Positions 35,889 to 45,628 of a stretch of DNA of 64,000 nucleotides are shown piece after piece (the first letter of the stretch is position 1; each line of letters begins with the position of its first letter). A program made the position numbers and the translations under genes. The DNA is taken from assembly GCA_026874595.1 (NCBI GenBank), contig JAPPUL010000081.1:126001-190000 (forward strand), written 5' to 3'. The notes under the pieces were generated by a model. The model had not been told where the DNA came from. It saw only the letters and a program-made list of their open reading frames with translations, and did not search any database. This DNA comes from Sipunculus nudus (lineage: Eukaryota > Annelida > Sipuncula > Golfingiida > Sipunculidae).

Positions 35889-36271
35889 ATGAGTACAGGT
35901 AAACATAGACACTACGCTACTTTTGGGCTTAGCATATTAATGGCTGTAGTATTTATTATTGCAGGCTTTATGAAAATACAAACCAAGAGGTAATGATGCA
36001 ACCATTCCAAGGATTTGGTTTACCAGATTGGTTTAGAATTACGATAGGTTTATTAGAGATGCTAGGAGGTATTCTGCTATTAATACTGTCATTCACTGGA
36101 TTTGCCAGTTTTAGTTTATCTATTATTATGATAGGTGCAATTGGGTGTCATCTTCTTTTTGACCCCATTAGCAAAACAATACCTTCGATTGTATTTTTTG
36201 TAATACTAACTTACCTCAACATATATTTCAAACCAGCCAACTGGGTTATTTTTGTTAGTAGCCATTATTAG
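35889..36271 (+). pseudogene. DoxX-family membrane protein, frameshifted
   Basis: The first frame starts ATG 35889 after AGGAGAT and gives helix 1 of DoxX (FGLSILMAVVFIIAGFMKI), then stops at 35991-35993. The family pattern resumes in another frame with FQGFGLPDWFRITIGLLEMLGG. One single-base indel near the A-run at 35970-35980 accounts for the break. DoxX proteins are four-helix membrane proteins linked to redox or sulfur metabolism. Confidence 0.85.
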
Positions 36272-36480
36272 GTTTTTTATATAGATTTTAATGTTCTAGA
36301 TCCTTTTAATTAATCTGTGCACTCAAGAATTGTCGCACCAATAAAGTGGAGTGATGGTTCCGTTTACGCTTATTATTGCACCTAAAATTAAAGATTAAAA
36401 AATTTGTGATACACCGAAAGGTACATTAACTTTATAAGCCAAAGTAAATTTGCTCCAACGTCTATCTCAGGTTTTAGTAT

Positions 36481-37401
36481 CTAATCTAACCTTTTTAGAA
36501 CATCATCATTTAATTTAACTTTAATACTTAAATTGTTCTCATCAATTCTTGCTATTTCCCTAGTTCCTGGAATTGGAAAAATATCATCACCTCGGTGAAG
36601 TAGCCAACTAAGTGCAAGCTGAGCAGGGTGAACATTGAGTTCTATTGCAATTTCTTTTACGGGTACAAATCTATCAATATTTGTAGTTAGGTTTTTATTC
36701 TGAAATTTTGGAATATTATTTCTAAAGTTTCCTTCAGTTAGTTTATCGACATTACCTGTTAAAAAGCTTGCCCCAAGGGGTGCCCAGCAAACTAAGCCAA
36801 TCCCTAGTTCTTGTAGAGTTGGGGGTAGTTCTGTCTCCACTTCTCTTCTCCACATAGAGTATTCGTATTGAACAGTAGTTAGTGGATGCACTATATGAGC
36901 ACGTTTTATATCTTCAGCTGTAATGTTACTAAGTCCTATATACTTAATCTTTCCTGTTTTTACTGCACCAGCCATAACCTCTACAGTTTTTTTCCACAGG
37001 AGTTTTTAGGATCTAGGTAGTGGGCATACATTAAGTCTATGGTCTCTACATCTAAGGTCTTTAAACTTTTTTCAAGGCAGTGATTAAAATACTCTTTTGT
37101 TCCATTAATATTTAAAGAGAAAGCCCAACCTGCTGGTAGTTCAGTTCCAGTCTGATCCTCTTCGTGCACAATTCCAAACTTGGTTGCAACAAATGCCTCT
37201 GTTTTTGGTTTCTTTAATAGCTTTACCTACAAGTGCTTCATTATCTCCACCACCGTAGGCATCAGCAGTTTCAATCATCATCTCCTTCTCAATCGCATAG
37301 GCTATAGTTTTTATAGCTTTAGCATCATTCAATTTCCCATAATAATCTTCAAGGACCATTGCACTATATCCAAGACGGCCAATTTCTGGACCATTTTTCA
37401 T
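36481..37401 (-). pseudogene. Aldo/keto reductase, broken by two frameshifts
   Basis: Three consecutive frames carry an AKR in order: 37401 to about 37190 (IGRLGYSAMVLEDYYG, IETADAYGGGDNE), about 37170 to 37000 (KEYFNHCLEKSLKTL, IDLMYAHYLD) and 36975 to 36481 (IGLSNITAEDIKRAH, ALSWLLHRGDDIFPIPGTR). The breaks lie near 37165-37190 and 36975-37000. Family parts including the NADPH site are present, so the decay looks recent. An A-T-rich 13-bp unit is repeated three times just upstream (37478-37515). Confidence 0.9.
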
Positions 37402-37477
37402 AATCTCTTTGTAATGATAATTTACTTCTTATTATTTAAAGTAACGACTAGATTGTTTAATTTTTTGGCTTCTTCTA

Positions 37478-37515
37478 ATATCTCATTTAATATCTCATTT
37501 AATATCTCATTCATA
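37478..37515. repeat. 13-bp tandem repeat upstream of the aldo/keto reductase remnant
   Basis: TAATATCTCATTT occurs about three times head to tail. Confidence 0.8.
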
Positions 37516-37644
37516 GCTTTTGTATATGCATTATACCTTAATTCCAAAATCGTTTCAACTAAATACATGAATAAGAACAAGCAGCTCTCTTTGGCGTCAG
37601 AATAAGTACAGCTTGTAGCACAGGCCTTTTTAACTCTATCCTTT

Positions 37645-38484
37645 TTATTGGCCCATTCTTTTCATTTGTGACATCACTATTTTGTCAAAAACTCTATCGC
37701 CAAAGTTTTGTCGTAAAAATACTAGTGGCTTTGCATATTTGCCTACAAGATAGCGTGTTTTGGGTTTTGAACTTTTTATAATCTTTGAAATAGTATTTGC
37801 TATGACAGATGAAGGAGAAGATGTCCCTTTTTTAGCATATGCCTCCTTGGCCGCTGTAACTACACCTTCGATTAATTCTTTATATTGACTGTCCTTTTTT
37901 GTTTTATTTAATGAGTTTAGCATTGGCTGCCCAAATTCAGTTTCTATTGCTCCTGGTTCAAGCACTACAACATTAATCCCAAAAGGTGCAACCTCTACTC
38001 TTAAACAATCGCTCCACCCCTCAAGAGCATGTTTAGTTGCGTGGTACCAAGCACCTAATGGCGTATACATTTTACCGCCCATTGAAGATGTATTTATAAT
38101 TGTTCCCGACCTTTGTTTTCGCATATAAGGCAATACTAATTGTGTTATCCTTGCAAGACCAAAAATATTTACATCAAACTGATATTTGGCATCTTCAATT
38201 TTAGTATCCTCAACAGAGCCAAAAAGACCAAAACCTGCATTGTTCCATAAAACATCAATTTTGCCCTGCTCTTCAATAACTTTATCGACGGCTTTACTTA
38301 CACTCTCTTCGTTAGTAATGTCTAATTCAATTATATAACCGCCATTTTCCTTTATTTGGGACATACGATCTAACCTTCTTGCTGCTCCATAGATAATGTA
38401 CCCCTCTTTAATTAGATGCAATGCCGTTGTGTAGCCCATTCCTGAGGATGCCCCTGTTATTAATATAACTTTTTTGTCGCTCAT
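37645..38484 (-). CDS. Short-chain dehydrogenase/reductase (SDR)
   Basis: 279 residues. VILITGASSGMGYTTA binds NAD(P), DVLWNNAGFG is the NAG motif, the catalytic Ser is in INTSSMGG and YHATKHALEG is the YxxxK. A substrate is not evident. It is the only intact oxidoreductase in this part of the accessory region. The first bases of the gene (38455-38477) reappear at 39378-39400, suggesting recombination. Confidence 0.93.
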   Translation of the reverse strand: MSDKKVILITGASSGMGYTTALHLIKEGYIIYGAARRLDRMSQIKENGGYIIELDITNEESVSKAVDKVIEEQGKIDVLWNNAGFGLFGSVEDTKIEDAKYQFDVNIFGLARITQLVLPYMRKQRSGTIINTSSMGGKMYTPLGAWYHATKHALEGWSDCLRVEVAPFGINVVVLEPGAIETEFGQPMLNSLNKTKKDSQYKELIEGVVTAAKEAYAKKGTSSPSSVIANTISKIIKSSKPKTRYLVGKYAKPLVFLRQNFGDRVFDKIVMSQMKRMGQ

Positions 38485-38609
38485 TATTTTCTCCTTATTT
38501 TTTCCTTGTGATTAGGCTCAAAGTTAATTAAAGTAAACATCTTTGTGTGTTTTTTTAAGTTTAGTAATCTTAGATAGTTATATAGCTATAAAGTTAAGTC
38601 TGTTTATTC

Positions 38610-39272
38610 TTAAACTCTAGCGATCTCATTTATATCTGGAACTTCAAAATAAGTTTTATCCAGTTTTTTATATGAAGCAAGCAGCATTGCTTTTCTAAAA
38701 GAGCTTGTCGTTGTAACATGTTTTGGAAAAATAGTTTTTAGTAGAGGATATAATGGTTTTGTAAAGAATAAAATTATTCTATTCCAACGCTATTTTATCT
38801 CTATAGCATCTTCTGGATGAGTGTAAACAGGTCTGAAGATATGAAGAGTCTTAAAGCCAGTATTAAGTAAACGATTCTCAGCTTCTCCTTTAACTTGTGC
38901 CCAGGTTGTTTTGCCAGCAGAGTTAGCGCCATGGGCGGAAATATAGGTGAAACTAATATTGGGGTTACCCTCAAGAAGGCTTTGTGCAAACTTTAGTGTC
39001 ATTTCGACGGTTATATTGCGATATAGCTCTTTTCCCATTGAAATTGAGCTTACACCAGCATAGAAAAAGCAAGCATCATATCCTTTAAGCTCTTCCAAAA
39101 TTGAATCGACTTCAAAGAAATCTTTAAGTATTATCTCTTTAACTTTATGATGCTTTAAGTTAAGTGAATTTCTTGATATAAGCAGAATTTCACTTACCTT
39201 ATCATCACCCAAACTCTCTTTTAAAACTGATTGGCCTAACATTCCAGAAGCACCTGTAATTATAACTTTCAT
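38610..39272 (-). pseudogene. NAD(P)-binding atypical SDR/NmrA-like protein, interrupted by one stop codon
   Basis: Reading starts at 39272 with VIITGASGMLGQSVL (dinucleotide fold), then GYDACFFYAGVSS and FTYISAHGANSAG. It meets TAG at 38790-38792 just after HPEDAIEIK, and the same frame then continues for about 60 residues (RWNRIILFFTKPLYPLLK onward) to a stop at 38610. This tail matches the usual C-terminus of such proteins, so one nonsense mutation splits an otherwise whole gene of about 220 codons. Confidence 0.85.
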
Positions 39273-39289
39273 CTCAATTCCTTTTTGTG

Positions 39290-39392
39290 TTAGTTGTTTT
39301 TAAAGAATCTATTTATATGGTTCGCTACTTCACTTACGTATTTATCAGCATCATATAAATCAACGTGGGATGCGCCTGTTATTAATATAACT
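39290..39392 (-). pseudogene. C-terminal tail of an alpha/beta hydrolase
   Basis: The minus strand encodes GASHVDLYDADKYVSEVANH and then a short tail to TAA at 39290-39292. The HVDLYD with its histidine is the usual end of a dienelactone-hydrolase-like protein. The upstream bases (39378-39400) duplicate the SDR start region, so the hydrolase head has been lost and replaced. Confidence 0.65.
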
Positions 39393-40025
39393 TTTTTCCC
39401 GAACTCCATCACCGTCAATAGTCTTTCCCCCCGGCAGTGAAAAGGTGTTCCATCACAACTATGGGTATTTCATTATATCCGGCGTTTTTGAATTCAATTT
39501 GTTTCTGTACTGCAATATCATAAACATCTGCGTAATGGTTTTTAGTCTTTCAATGAGCTTGGCATTTTTATCGTCGATGGTTTCCCCTGGTTTGGCTATC
39601 CGTATATCCTTATTTTGCAAATATGGTATTGTGCAGACTATGGACTTTGGCTTGTCATTACTATAAAGCACAATCACCTCATCATCTAAAGAGTCTGTTA
39701 TAGACCCAACCACATAAACATTCAGTGCCCGAAGAAGTTCCTTAGGGGCATTCAGGAACGATGGGGAATCGTGGTTTCCGGCAATGACGACAACATGACG
39801 ACAGCAGGATGCACCAACGCGACAGAGAAATCGATAATAGAGCTCTTGTGCCCGGTTGCTTGGAGTGCTCGTATCAAAAACATCGCCAGCAACAAGCAAG
39901 GCATCTATCTTTTCGTTTTCAATGGTCTTTGAAAGCCAATTCAAAAACTCCGAAAACTCCTCATAGCGTTTACGCCCATAAAGGGAGCGGCCTAAATGCC
40001 AGCCTTATGTATGCAGGATTTTCAT
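39393..40025 (-). pseudogene. sbcD: Nuclease SbcD, inactivated
   Basis: The frame starts ATG 40025 behind AAAGGAGTG, 20 bp after the ATPase gene. MKILHT is followed at once by a stop and a Gly where active-site Ser-Asp is expected (SDWHLGR), then WHLGRSLYGRKRYEEF. Phosphoesterase motifs VAGDVFDTSTPSN and IAGNHD follow. A frameshift after LIERLK (about 39540) and another in a G-run (about 39425) scramble the middle, and homology ends near 39393. SbcD with SbcC is a hairpin nuclease; here it is dead. Confidence 0.9.
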
Positions 40026-40044
40026 TTGCTCACTCCTTTAAAAC

Positions 40045-42606
40045 TTATGTCAACTGCCTCTTTTTAAACTCTTCTTGCCATTTTTTTAAGTTATTAAAGT
40101 CAGTTTCAAACTCATCTGGTTCTGGCAGTGGAACTGGTGCTTCAAGCGGCTGCGAGTGTTCATACCTCGAATACTTGGTCATCAAATCGTCAAAGTATTT
40201 GCAGTCGGCTTCTGATATCTTGGCCAGATTGCCGATTTTCCCCATCGTATTTATTGCCCGACGGTATCGTTGGACAACATCAGCGATCAGCTCGCACTCA
40301 ATCATACGTTCTAAAAGGATTCTAAAATCACTGCAGAGTGCTTTCGCATACGGCTCATAACACTCTTTCCCGTCTTCATCCAGGAGTTTCTTTGCTTTTG
40401 AAAGCCGATCATTGATGAGTTGGTTGAGAGCCTTTTCCGGTTTCTTTGCGAACAACGGAGTATCACCCGGCTCCCCAGTCCCCCAAGATTCCTCCCGAAT
40501 ACAAATAATTTCAGGCTCAATGCTGACCTTTTTAGCATAATCCTGAACCGTTGCCAGAAGTGATAATCTATGCGTGAAGATGATAACTTGCCGTTCGGAA
40601 GCGATAGCGCATAGACGTTGAACGACGGCCTCTTCATAATACTGACCAAGGGATGAAATCGGGTCATCAAACAAACATGGGGACGGATATTTCCTGCCTG
40701 TGATATCAGCAAGAAACGCTGCAATCGAGATGATACGCTTCTCTCCTTCGCTTAGGACCTCATTAAGCTTGTGTGTGGCTCCATCCAGCTTGAGAGTATG
40801 AAGGATCTTCCCTTTAGTAACATTCGTTTTGGTCAGTATAACCTTGAGCTTAGATGCTCCTAATTCTTTAAGCTCATTGTTAAAGCGGTCAATAAATTTA
40901 GTTGTAATATGTTTATCAGCCTCTTCTCCCTTTTTCTTCGATAACGCTTGAGAGTTAGCTGTCTTTCTGGCCTCCTGAATTTGATTAAGTTCCTGCAGGC
41001 GATTTAACTCTTCTTGAATTGCTGATTTTTGTTTGGCAAGCGACTGCTTTGCCTTAAGATTTTTTACCTTATTCTCCAGTTCAGAACGATTGTCCTTTGA
41101 AGCATCTTCATCATATTGCTTGGCTCTGTCCTCATAGTTTTGTGAGATTTTTTGTATATTTTTAATCCATTCAGGGGTTTGATTTAGGCTGTCTAAACCA
41201 TCTGCCTCATCAAGTGATAGCACTTTTGTTTTTCTATCTTGAATAGCAGTGACGGTATTATTAATGCCATTGATAATGTTCTTATCCTCAATGCCAGCAG
41301 CGTCGATTTTTGTTTTTAACGCCTCAATGCTTAGTATATCCGGCAGAGCATAAATCTCCTGTTCATATTCTCTGCGTGCGTCTTGAGCCTGTTTTTCTGT
41401 TTCCCCTTTTATGTACGATTCAAAAGAGGTGAATCGTTGCTTGGCTTCCTCTGATAAAGGCTGATGGCACAGTACACAGACAGAATCACCCTGAACATAA
41501 GGAAACTCCTGTCCTATATATGCCACTTCTTCAGAATATTTTAGTGCAGCATTCCATAGTTCTTTCCAGACATCAGATCCAACGCCTTTGAGCGCTGCCC
41601 TGTTGAACATGTCCTTTGCCGCTGTTTCCGCAGCAAGCTTTTTCAGATTGGATTCCTTTTTGGCAGCGATGATTCTTTTGCAATTCTCATCAGAAAGTTT
41701 ATTGAGGAGACTCTTAATCTCACTAATGAGGCCATCAGCATGTTTTTTTTTAGTCCGAAACTGGGTGGCTTTGACAGCAGGAGATATCTCAGAAATTCTT
41801 TTCTGAAGACCCTGTAGTTCTGTTTCATTTTCTTCTGTGAAAGAACAATACTCGTTAACTTCAGCAGCCGTTGTTTCCGTGTTAAGGTTTTTAACCCAAG
41901 TTTTCATGGTGGAGTCGGGTAAATAATCTTCTATGCTTAGCTTTTTCGCTTTAAGTGCCTCGGCATTTGCATCAAGCTTAGCAGCAACTCTATTAACAAC
42001 AGCAATCAGTCTGCTGTATAAAGACAAAACAGGAGGTTCATAGCAGGTTTCACCTTCGTTCTTTATAAACACCTGATCGAACAAAGTATCAAAAATATCA
42101 ACAGAACGAAGATCGTCAAAGACTCTAAGACCTGTCCATTCATGTTCTTCCAGAGTGCTGTTCTTACAATAGGATACTTTTGCTTTCTGAGCTACATCGT
42201 TCTTCTCGGCAAACACATCTTTGTGCAGTTGTTCACGGACACGATCACGGGCTCCACAAATATGTTTTAGAAGCCTGATATAGCCGGATTTCCCGGAGCC
42301 GTTCTCACCGTAAACAACTGCAATATTGCTTTCTCCAAAATCAAGTGGCTTCCTCGGTCCTAATAGGTTCACTCCCGTAACTTCGCTTATGGTACACAAG
42401 CGTATTTCTCCAGAATCATGCGCATCAAAAGTCTCATCTGGAATGCTGTAATCGATGTTAGTAGGAAAGTCATTATTAACTTCCTTCTGAGCCAAATCTA
42501 CTAGTTTATTGATGCAGCTGTCATCCAGTTCGTCGTATTTAAGTAAGTATTTTGCAGCGAGTTGCCACCATTTTGCTTTTTCTCCTAACCAGTTAAATAA
42601 ATCCAT
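40045..42606 (-). CDS. Zinc-hook AAA_13-type ATPase, RloC/PrrC-like
   Basis: 853 residues with SMC-like layout: Walker A GENGSGKS (100-107), long coiled coils with a CVLC zinc-hook motif (377-380), ABC signature LSEGEKR, Walker B FDDPISSLG and an H-loop IIFTHR. The C-terminal region has R762-xxx-E766 and His817, reminiscent of the Arg-Glu-His triad of the PrrC/RloC anticodon nucleases, though I cannot prove equivalence. RloC-type proteins sense DNA damage or anti-restriction and cleave tRNA; AAA_13 proteins also have other defence roles. It is the fifth gene of the restriction operon, 18 bp after res. Confidence 0.8.
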   Translation of the reverse strand: MDLFNWLGEKAKWWQLAAKYLLKYDELDDSCINKLVDLAQKEVNNDFPTNIDYSIPDETFDAHDSGEIRLCTISEVTGVNLLGPRKPLDFGESNIAVVYGENGSGKSGYIRLLKHICGARDRVREQLHKDVFAEKNDVAQKAKVSYCKNSTLEEHEWTGLRVFDDLRSVDIFDTLFDQVFIKNEGETCYEPPVLSLYSRLIAVVNRVAAKLDANAEALKAKKLSIEDYLPDSTMKTWVKNLNTETTAAEVNEYCSFTEENETELQGLQKRISEISPAVKATQFRTKKKHADGLISEIKSLLNKLSDENCKRIIAAKKESNLKKLAAETAAKDMFNRAALKGVGSDVWKELWNAALKYSEEVAYIGQEFPYVQGDSVCVLCHQPLSEEAKQRFTSFESYIKGETEKQAQDARREYEQEIYALPDILSIEALKTKIDAAGIEDKNIINGINNTVTAIQDRKTKVLSLDEADGLDSLNQTPEWIKNIQKISQNYEDRAKQYDEDASKDNRSELENKVKNLKAKQSLAKQKSAIQEELNRLQELNQIQEARKTANSQALSKKKGEEADKHITTKFIDRFNNELKELGASKLKVILTKTNVTKGKILHTLKLDGATHKLNEVLSEGEKRIISIAAFLADITGRKYPSPCLFDDPISSLGQYYEEAVVQRLCAIASERQVIIFTHRLSLLATVQDYAKKVSIEPEIICIREESWGTGEPGDTPLFAKKPEKALNQLINDRLSKAKKLLDEDGKECYEPYAKALCSDFRILLERMIECELIADVVQRYRRAINTMGKIGNLAKISEADCKYFDDLMTKYSRYEHSQPLEAPVPLPEPDEFETDFNNLKKWQEEFKKRQLT

Positions 42607-42624
42607 TTGTCTATTCTCCTTTAA

Positions 42625-45600
42625 TTACACATATTTTCCTATTAATTCCTCAAGCTTATTTGTAACCTCAAGCTCAACTCTATCGTCCAAAGCCTTTAAA
42701 TGTTCCTTGCCGCACACGATCTTCCCTTGTTCAGTCGGACGGAGTGCATCTGTGAATAACGTACTTTTAGTCTCAACAACAAAGAACAGCTTCTCTTTCC
42801 CATCCACCTCAAGCAATACTGCCCAGTCCGGGTTGTAGCTCCCAAGAGGTGTGTCAATTTTGAACCAGCCCGGGAGCTTGGCGTATAGTTTAATATTGTC
42901 GCTTCTTTCACAGGCACTAGCAAAATTTAGCTCTATATCCGAATCATACACCACATGGTCAAAGAGCGATTTCTGACTCAAAACCATATTCTTCTCTAAA
43001 TAGCCAAATAGTTCATTGTTGATGAAAAGCTCCTGTGCGTAAAAATGCTCATCACCAATCTTGTGATACTTAATTCCGTCCACCACAAAAAGACGCATCT
43101 GACGCTTAATAATCGATGTTACCTCCTCTATGAACTTTTGAGGATTATCTTTAAACGATTCTAGACGACCGCTGTCGTTGATAATCTTAACGATTGTTCG
43201 ACGGGTCAACTTCGTCTCATCCTGGAGATAGGTGATCAGATCTGGGAGCCCAAAAGATCGGGCATCATAGACGCTGACGCTCTCCTGAACTTGCTCTGTG
43301 TGAACGCCACCTCGGTTAATAGCGGCCTTTGCTTTGCGGTAAATAAACCGGGCTTTGCCTACCTGCAGATTCGCTTTTATCTCTTCAGCGCATTTTGAGA
43401 CTAGGGCTTCTACATCAAAATCCACTCTAAAGGTCGTCTTATACTTAATCCGATCCCAAAGCTCTTTGAACTCCGGACTTAAAAACACAGCTTTATTCAG
43501 CGACACTTTTTTCTTGTCATCACGGTTTTTAATATTGAGATTACCACAAACTTTCTTCAGTAGCGAAACAATTCTAGGTGCATAAGCCTTGAATTCCTCT
43601 GGCAAATAAAGCTCGTCCCTTTTTAAAGCAACCTTTAAGGTGTTTTGAACTTTTCCACTGACATCAATATATTCGGCGGTTTTAAGATAAGCCCAAAGCT
43701 TCTTAGACGCATCAACACCAAGGTATTCATTAGACTCGTCTTTTAGAACAAAAATATTAGCAAAAAGATGCTCTTCAACCACACCAAACTTGATGCCTTC
43801 TTCATCCTCAATCTCTTGCTGCAACTGTTTAACAAACTTTTCATAAGACTCATTAGCCATAACAGTTAAAGTATTAACATCAAAACCATGAACTCTCTCG
43901 CCAGCTTGATTTACACATATACGCAGCCCACGGCCAATTTCTTGCCGTTTTTTGATAACCGAATTAGTTTCGTTAAGGGTGCATATTTGAAAGACGTTGG
44001 GATTATCCCAACCCTCTTTTAAGGCTGAGTGCGAGAAGATGAACTTAAGCTTCGAATCAAAGCTAAGTAGTTTCTCCTTTTCCTGCATTATCAAATTATA
44101 GGCACTTTCGTCCGCTGCGGTATTACCGTACGTGTCCTTAAGCATTTCGTTGCCTGTCGCATCTTTTTTTTTATCAATGGCAAAATACCCATTATGTACC
44201 CCATCGGCCATGGTATCCAAATCCGCCCCTTCAAATAGAGTGCTGTATTTGGGCTTGCGGATGGCCCGAGAGTACTCCTCTTCAAACATTAGGGCAAATT
44301 TACCCTTTTGTGGATTGCCCTTCTCATCGTACCAGCGGTAATTGCCTACCTTATCAAGGAAAAATAGACTGAGCACTTTGATGCCCTGAGGGCGTAGACA
44401 TATCTCTTTATCAAGATGCTCCTCAATCGTCTTTTTGATCTGCAGGCGTTTGTATTCATCCAAGTCAACTTCGCCGATGGCCTGACCCAGTTTCAGAATG
44501 TCTGGCTTACTCGTGAAGCTTATGTATTCTTTGTCTTTTTCGCAGCTAATATCTTCAATAATGTATCCATCGTAGATATCACGACCCCCGCTGTATTTTG
44601 TATCCACCAGGTCAGACCCACTTGAAACCACTACGGGCTTTCGTTTAATACTACCACTCTTCATAATACAATCAATCTCAACTTTTGCAGTAATTGGACT
44701 CTTCTTATTATTTACACTCAAAAGTTTTATATAGGCTTTATTATGACCATCTTTGACTTCAACTCCGGCCACTTCAATCTGTTTAACTAGTTTCTTATTA
44801 TAAGCGTCAATCGAATCTAGTTTATATACCATATGATGTTTATCTATATGAGTAGCCGAATAACGCAGCGTGCAAAGGGGATTTAGTGAGTCAATCGCCT
44901 CTTTACTTTTTCTGGTGGTGTCCACGCTCTGAGGCTCATCCACGATAACAATCGGATTTGTTTGTTGTATATATTCTATCGGCCTTACCCCGCTCATTCG
45001 GTCGTGGAAACGATGGATAATGTTTGCCCTGTTCTCTTTTTCCGGATCAGTAAAGCTTTTTCGAAAAGCATCAATATTGATCACCATAATCTGAATGTCC
45101 GGACTAGTAGCAAAGTTTCTTACATTAGAAAGCCTACTAGAATCGTAAACAAAATAATCAAAACTAATATTGTCATAAAGTCCTTTGAAATGCCTGACGG
45201 TCATTTTAAGAGATTTGTTAACTCCTTCCTTTATCGCTATGGACGGTACAACAACGATGAACTTAGTAAACCCATATAATCGATTCATTTCAAAAATAGA
45301 ACGTAGATAAACATAAGTCTTTCCCGTACCAGTTTCCATCTCTACGCTCAAATGAATACCGTCCTTCGAACTAAAACTCTCGGAAAGTGCTAATCCGTTC
45401 CTCAATTGAATGTTACGGATGTTTTTATGGATATCCTCATCCAGCAGTTTAAGGCGGTTTCCTATCCCTAAATTATTTTCCATACCGGAAATGACCTGCT
45501 GGGGGGTGTATTGTAGTGACGCCACGGTGAAATTGGTCTGGCATATTTCCTGCCCTTTAAACACTCCAACAATCGATTCTATAGCCTGTTTCTGGTAGTC

Positions 45601-45627
45601 TAGATTAGGATCGAATTGTATCTGCAT
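42625..45627 (-). CDS. res: Type III restriction enzyme subunit Res
   Basis: 1000 residues. SF2 helicase motifs: METGTGKT (97-104), VVPSIAIKEG, VDEPQ as DEAD-box equivalent, SATH and GRGLRI-type motif VI (IGRGLRICVN). The C-terminal nuclease has PD (933-934) and VVETKST (E952-T-K954), the PD-(D/E)xK site. Res needs Mod to recognise DNA and cuts after translocation between head-to-head sites. All key residues look intact. Stop of mod and start of res are one base apart. Confidence 0.96.
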   Translation of the reverse strand: MQIQFDPNLDYQKQAIESIVGVFKGQEICQTNFTVASLQYTPQQVISGMENNLGIGNRLKLLDEDIHKNIRNIQLRNGLALSESFSSKDGIHLSVEMETGTGKTYVYLRSIFEMNRLYGFTKFIVVVPSIAIKEGVNKSLKMTVRHFKGLYDNISFDYFVYDSSRLSNVRNFATSPDIQIMVINIDAFRKSFTDPEKENRANIIHRFHDRMSGVRPIEYIQQTNPIVIVDEPQSVDTTRKSKEAIDSLNPLCTLRYSATHIDKHHMVYKLDSIDAYNKKLVKQIEVAGVEVKDGHNKAYIKLLSVNNKKSPITAKVEIDCIMKSGSIKRKPVVVSSGSDLVDTKYSGGRDIYDGYIIEDISCEKDKEYISFTSKPDILKLGQAIGEVDLDEYKRLQIKKTIEEHLDKEICLRPQGIKVLSLFFLDKVGNYRWYDEKGNPQKGKFALMFEEEYSRAIRKPKYSTLFEGADLDTMADGVHNGYFAIDKKKDATGNEMLKDTYGNTAADESAYNLIMQEKEKLLSFDSKLKFIFSHSALKEGWDNPNVFQICTLNETNSVIKKRQEIGRGLRICVNQAGERVHGFDVNTLTVMANESYEKFVKQLQQEIEDEEGIKFGVVEEHLFANIFVLKDESNEYLGVDASKKLWAYLKTAEYIDVSGKVQNTLKVALKRDELYLPEEFKAYAPRIVSLLKKVCGNLNIKNRDDKKKVSLNKAVFLSPEFKELWDRIKYKTTFRVDFDVEALVSKCAEEIKANLQVGKARFIYRKAKAAINRGGVHTEQVQESVSVYDARSFGLPDLITYLQDETKLTRRTIVKIINDSGRLESFKDNPQKFIEEVTSIIKRQMRLFVVDGIKYHKIGDEHFYAQELFINNELFGYLEKNMVLSQKSLFDHVVYDSDIELNFASACERSDNIKLYAKLPGWFKIDTPLGSYNPDWAVLLEVDGKEKLFFVVETKSTLFTDALRPTEQGKIVCGKEHLKALDDRVELEVTNKLEELIGKYV

Positions 45628-45628
45628 C

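Noticed and set aside
35889-36271. Programmed frameshift in the DoxX-like gene
   Set aside because: Neighbouring genes carry independent lesions, so simple decay or error is more likely.
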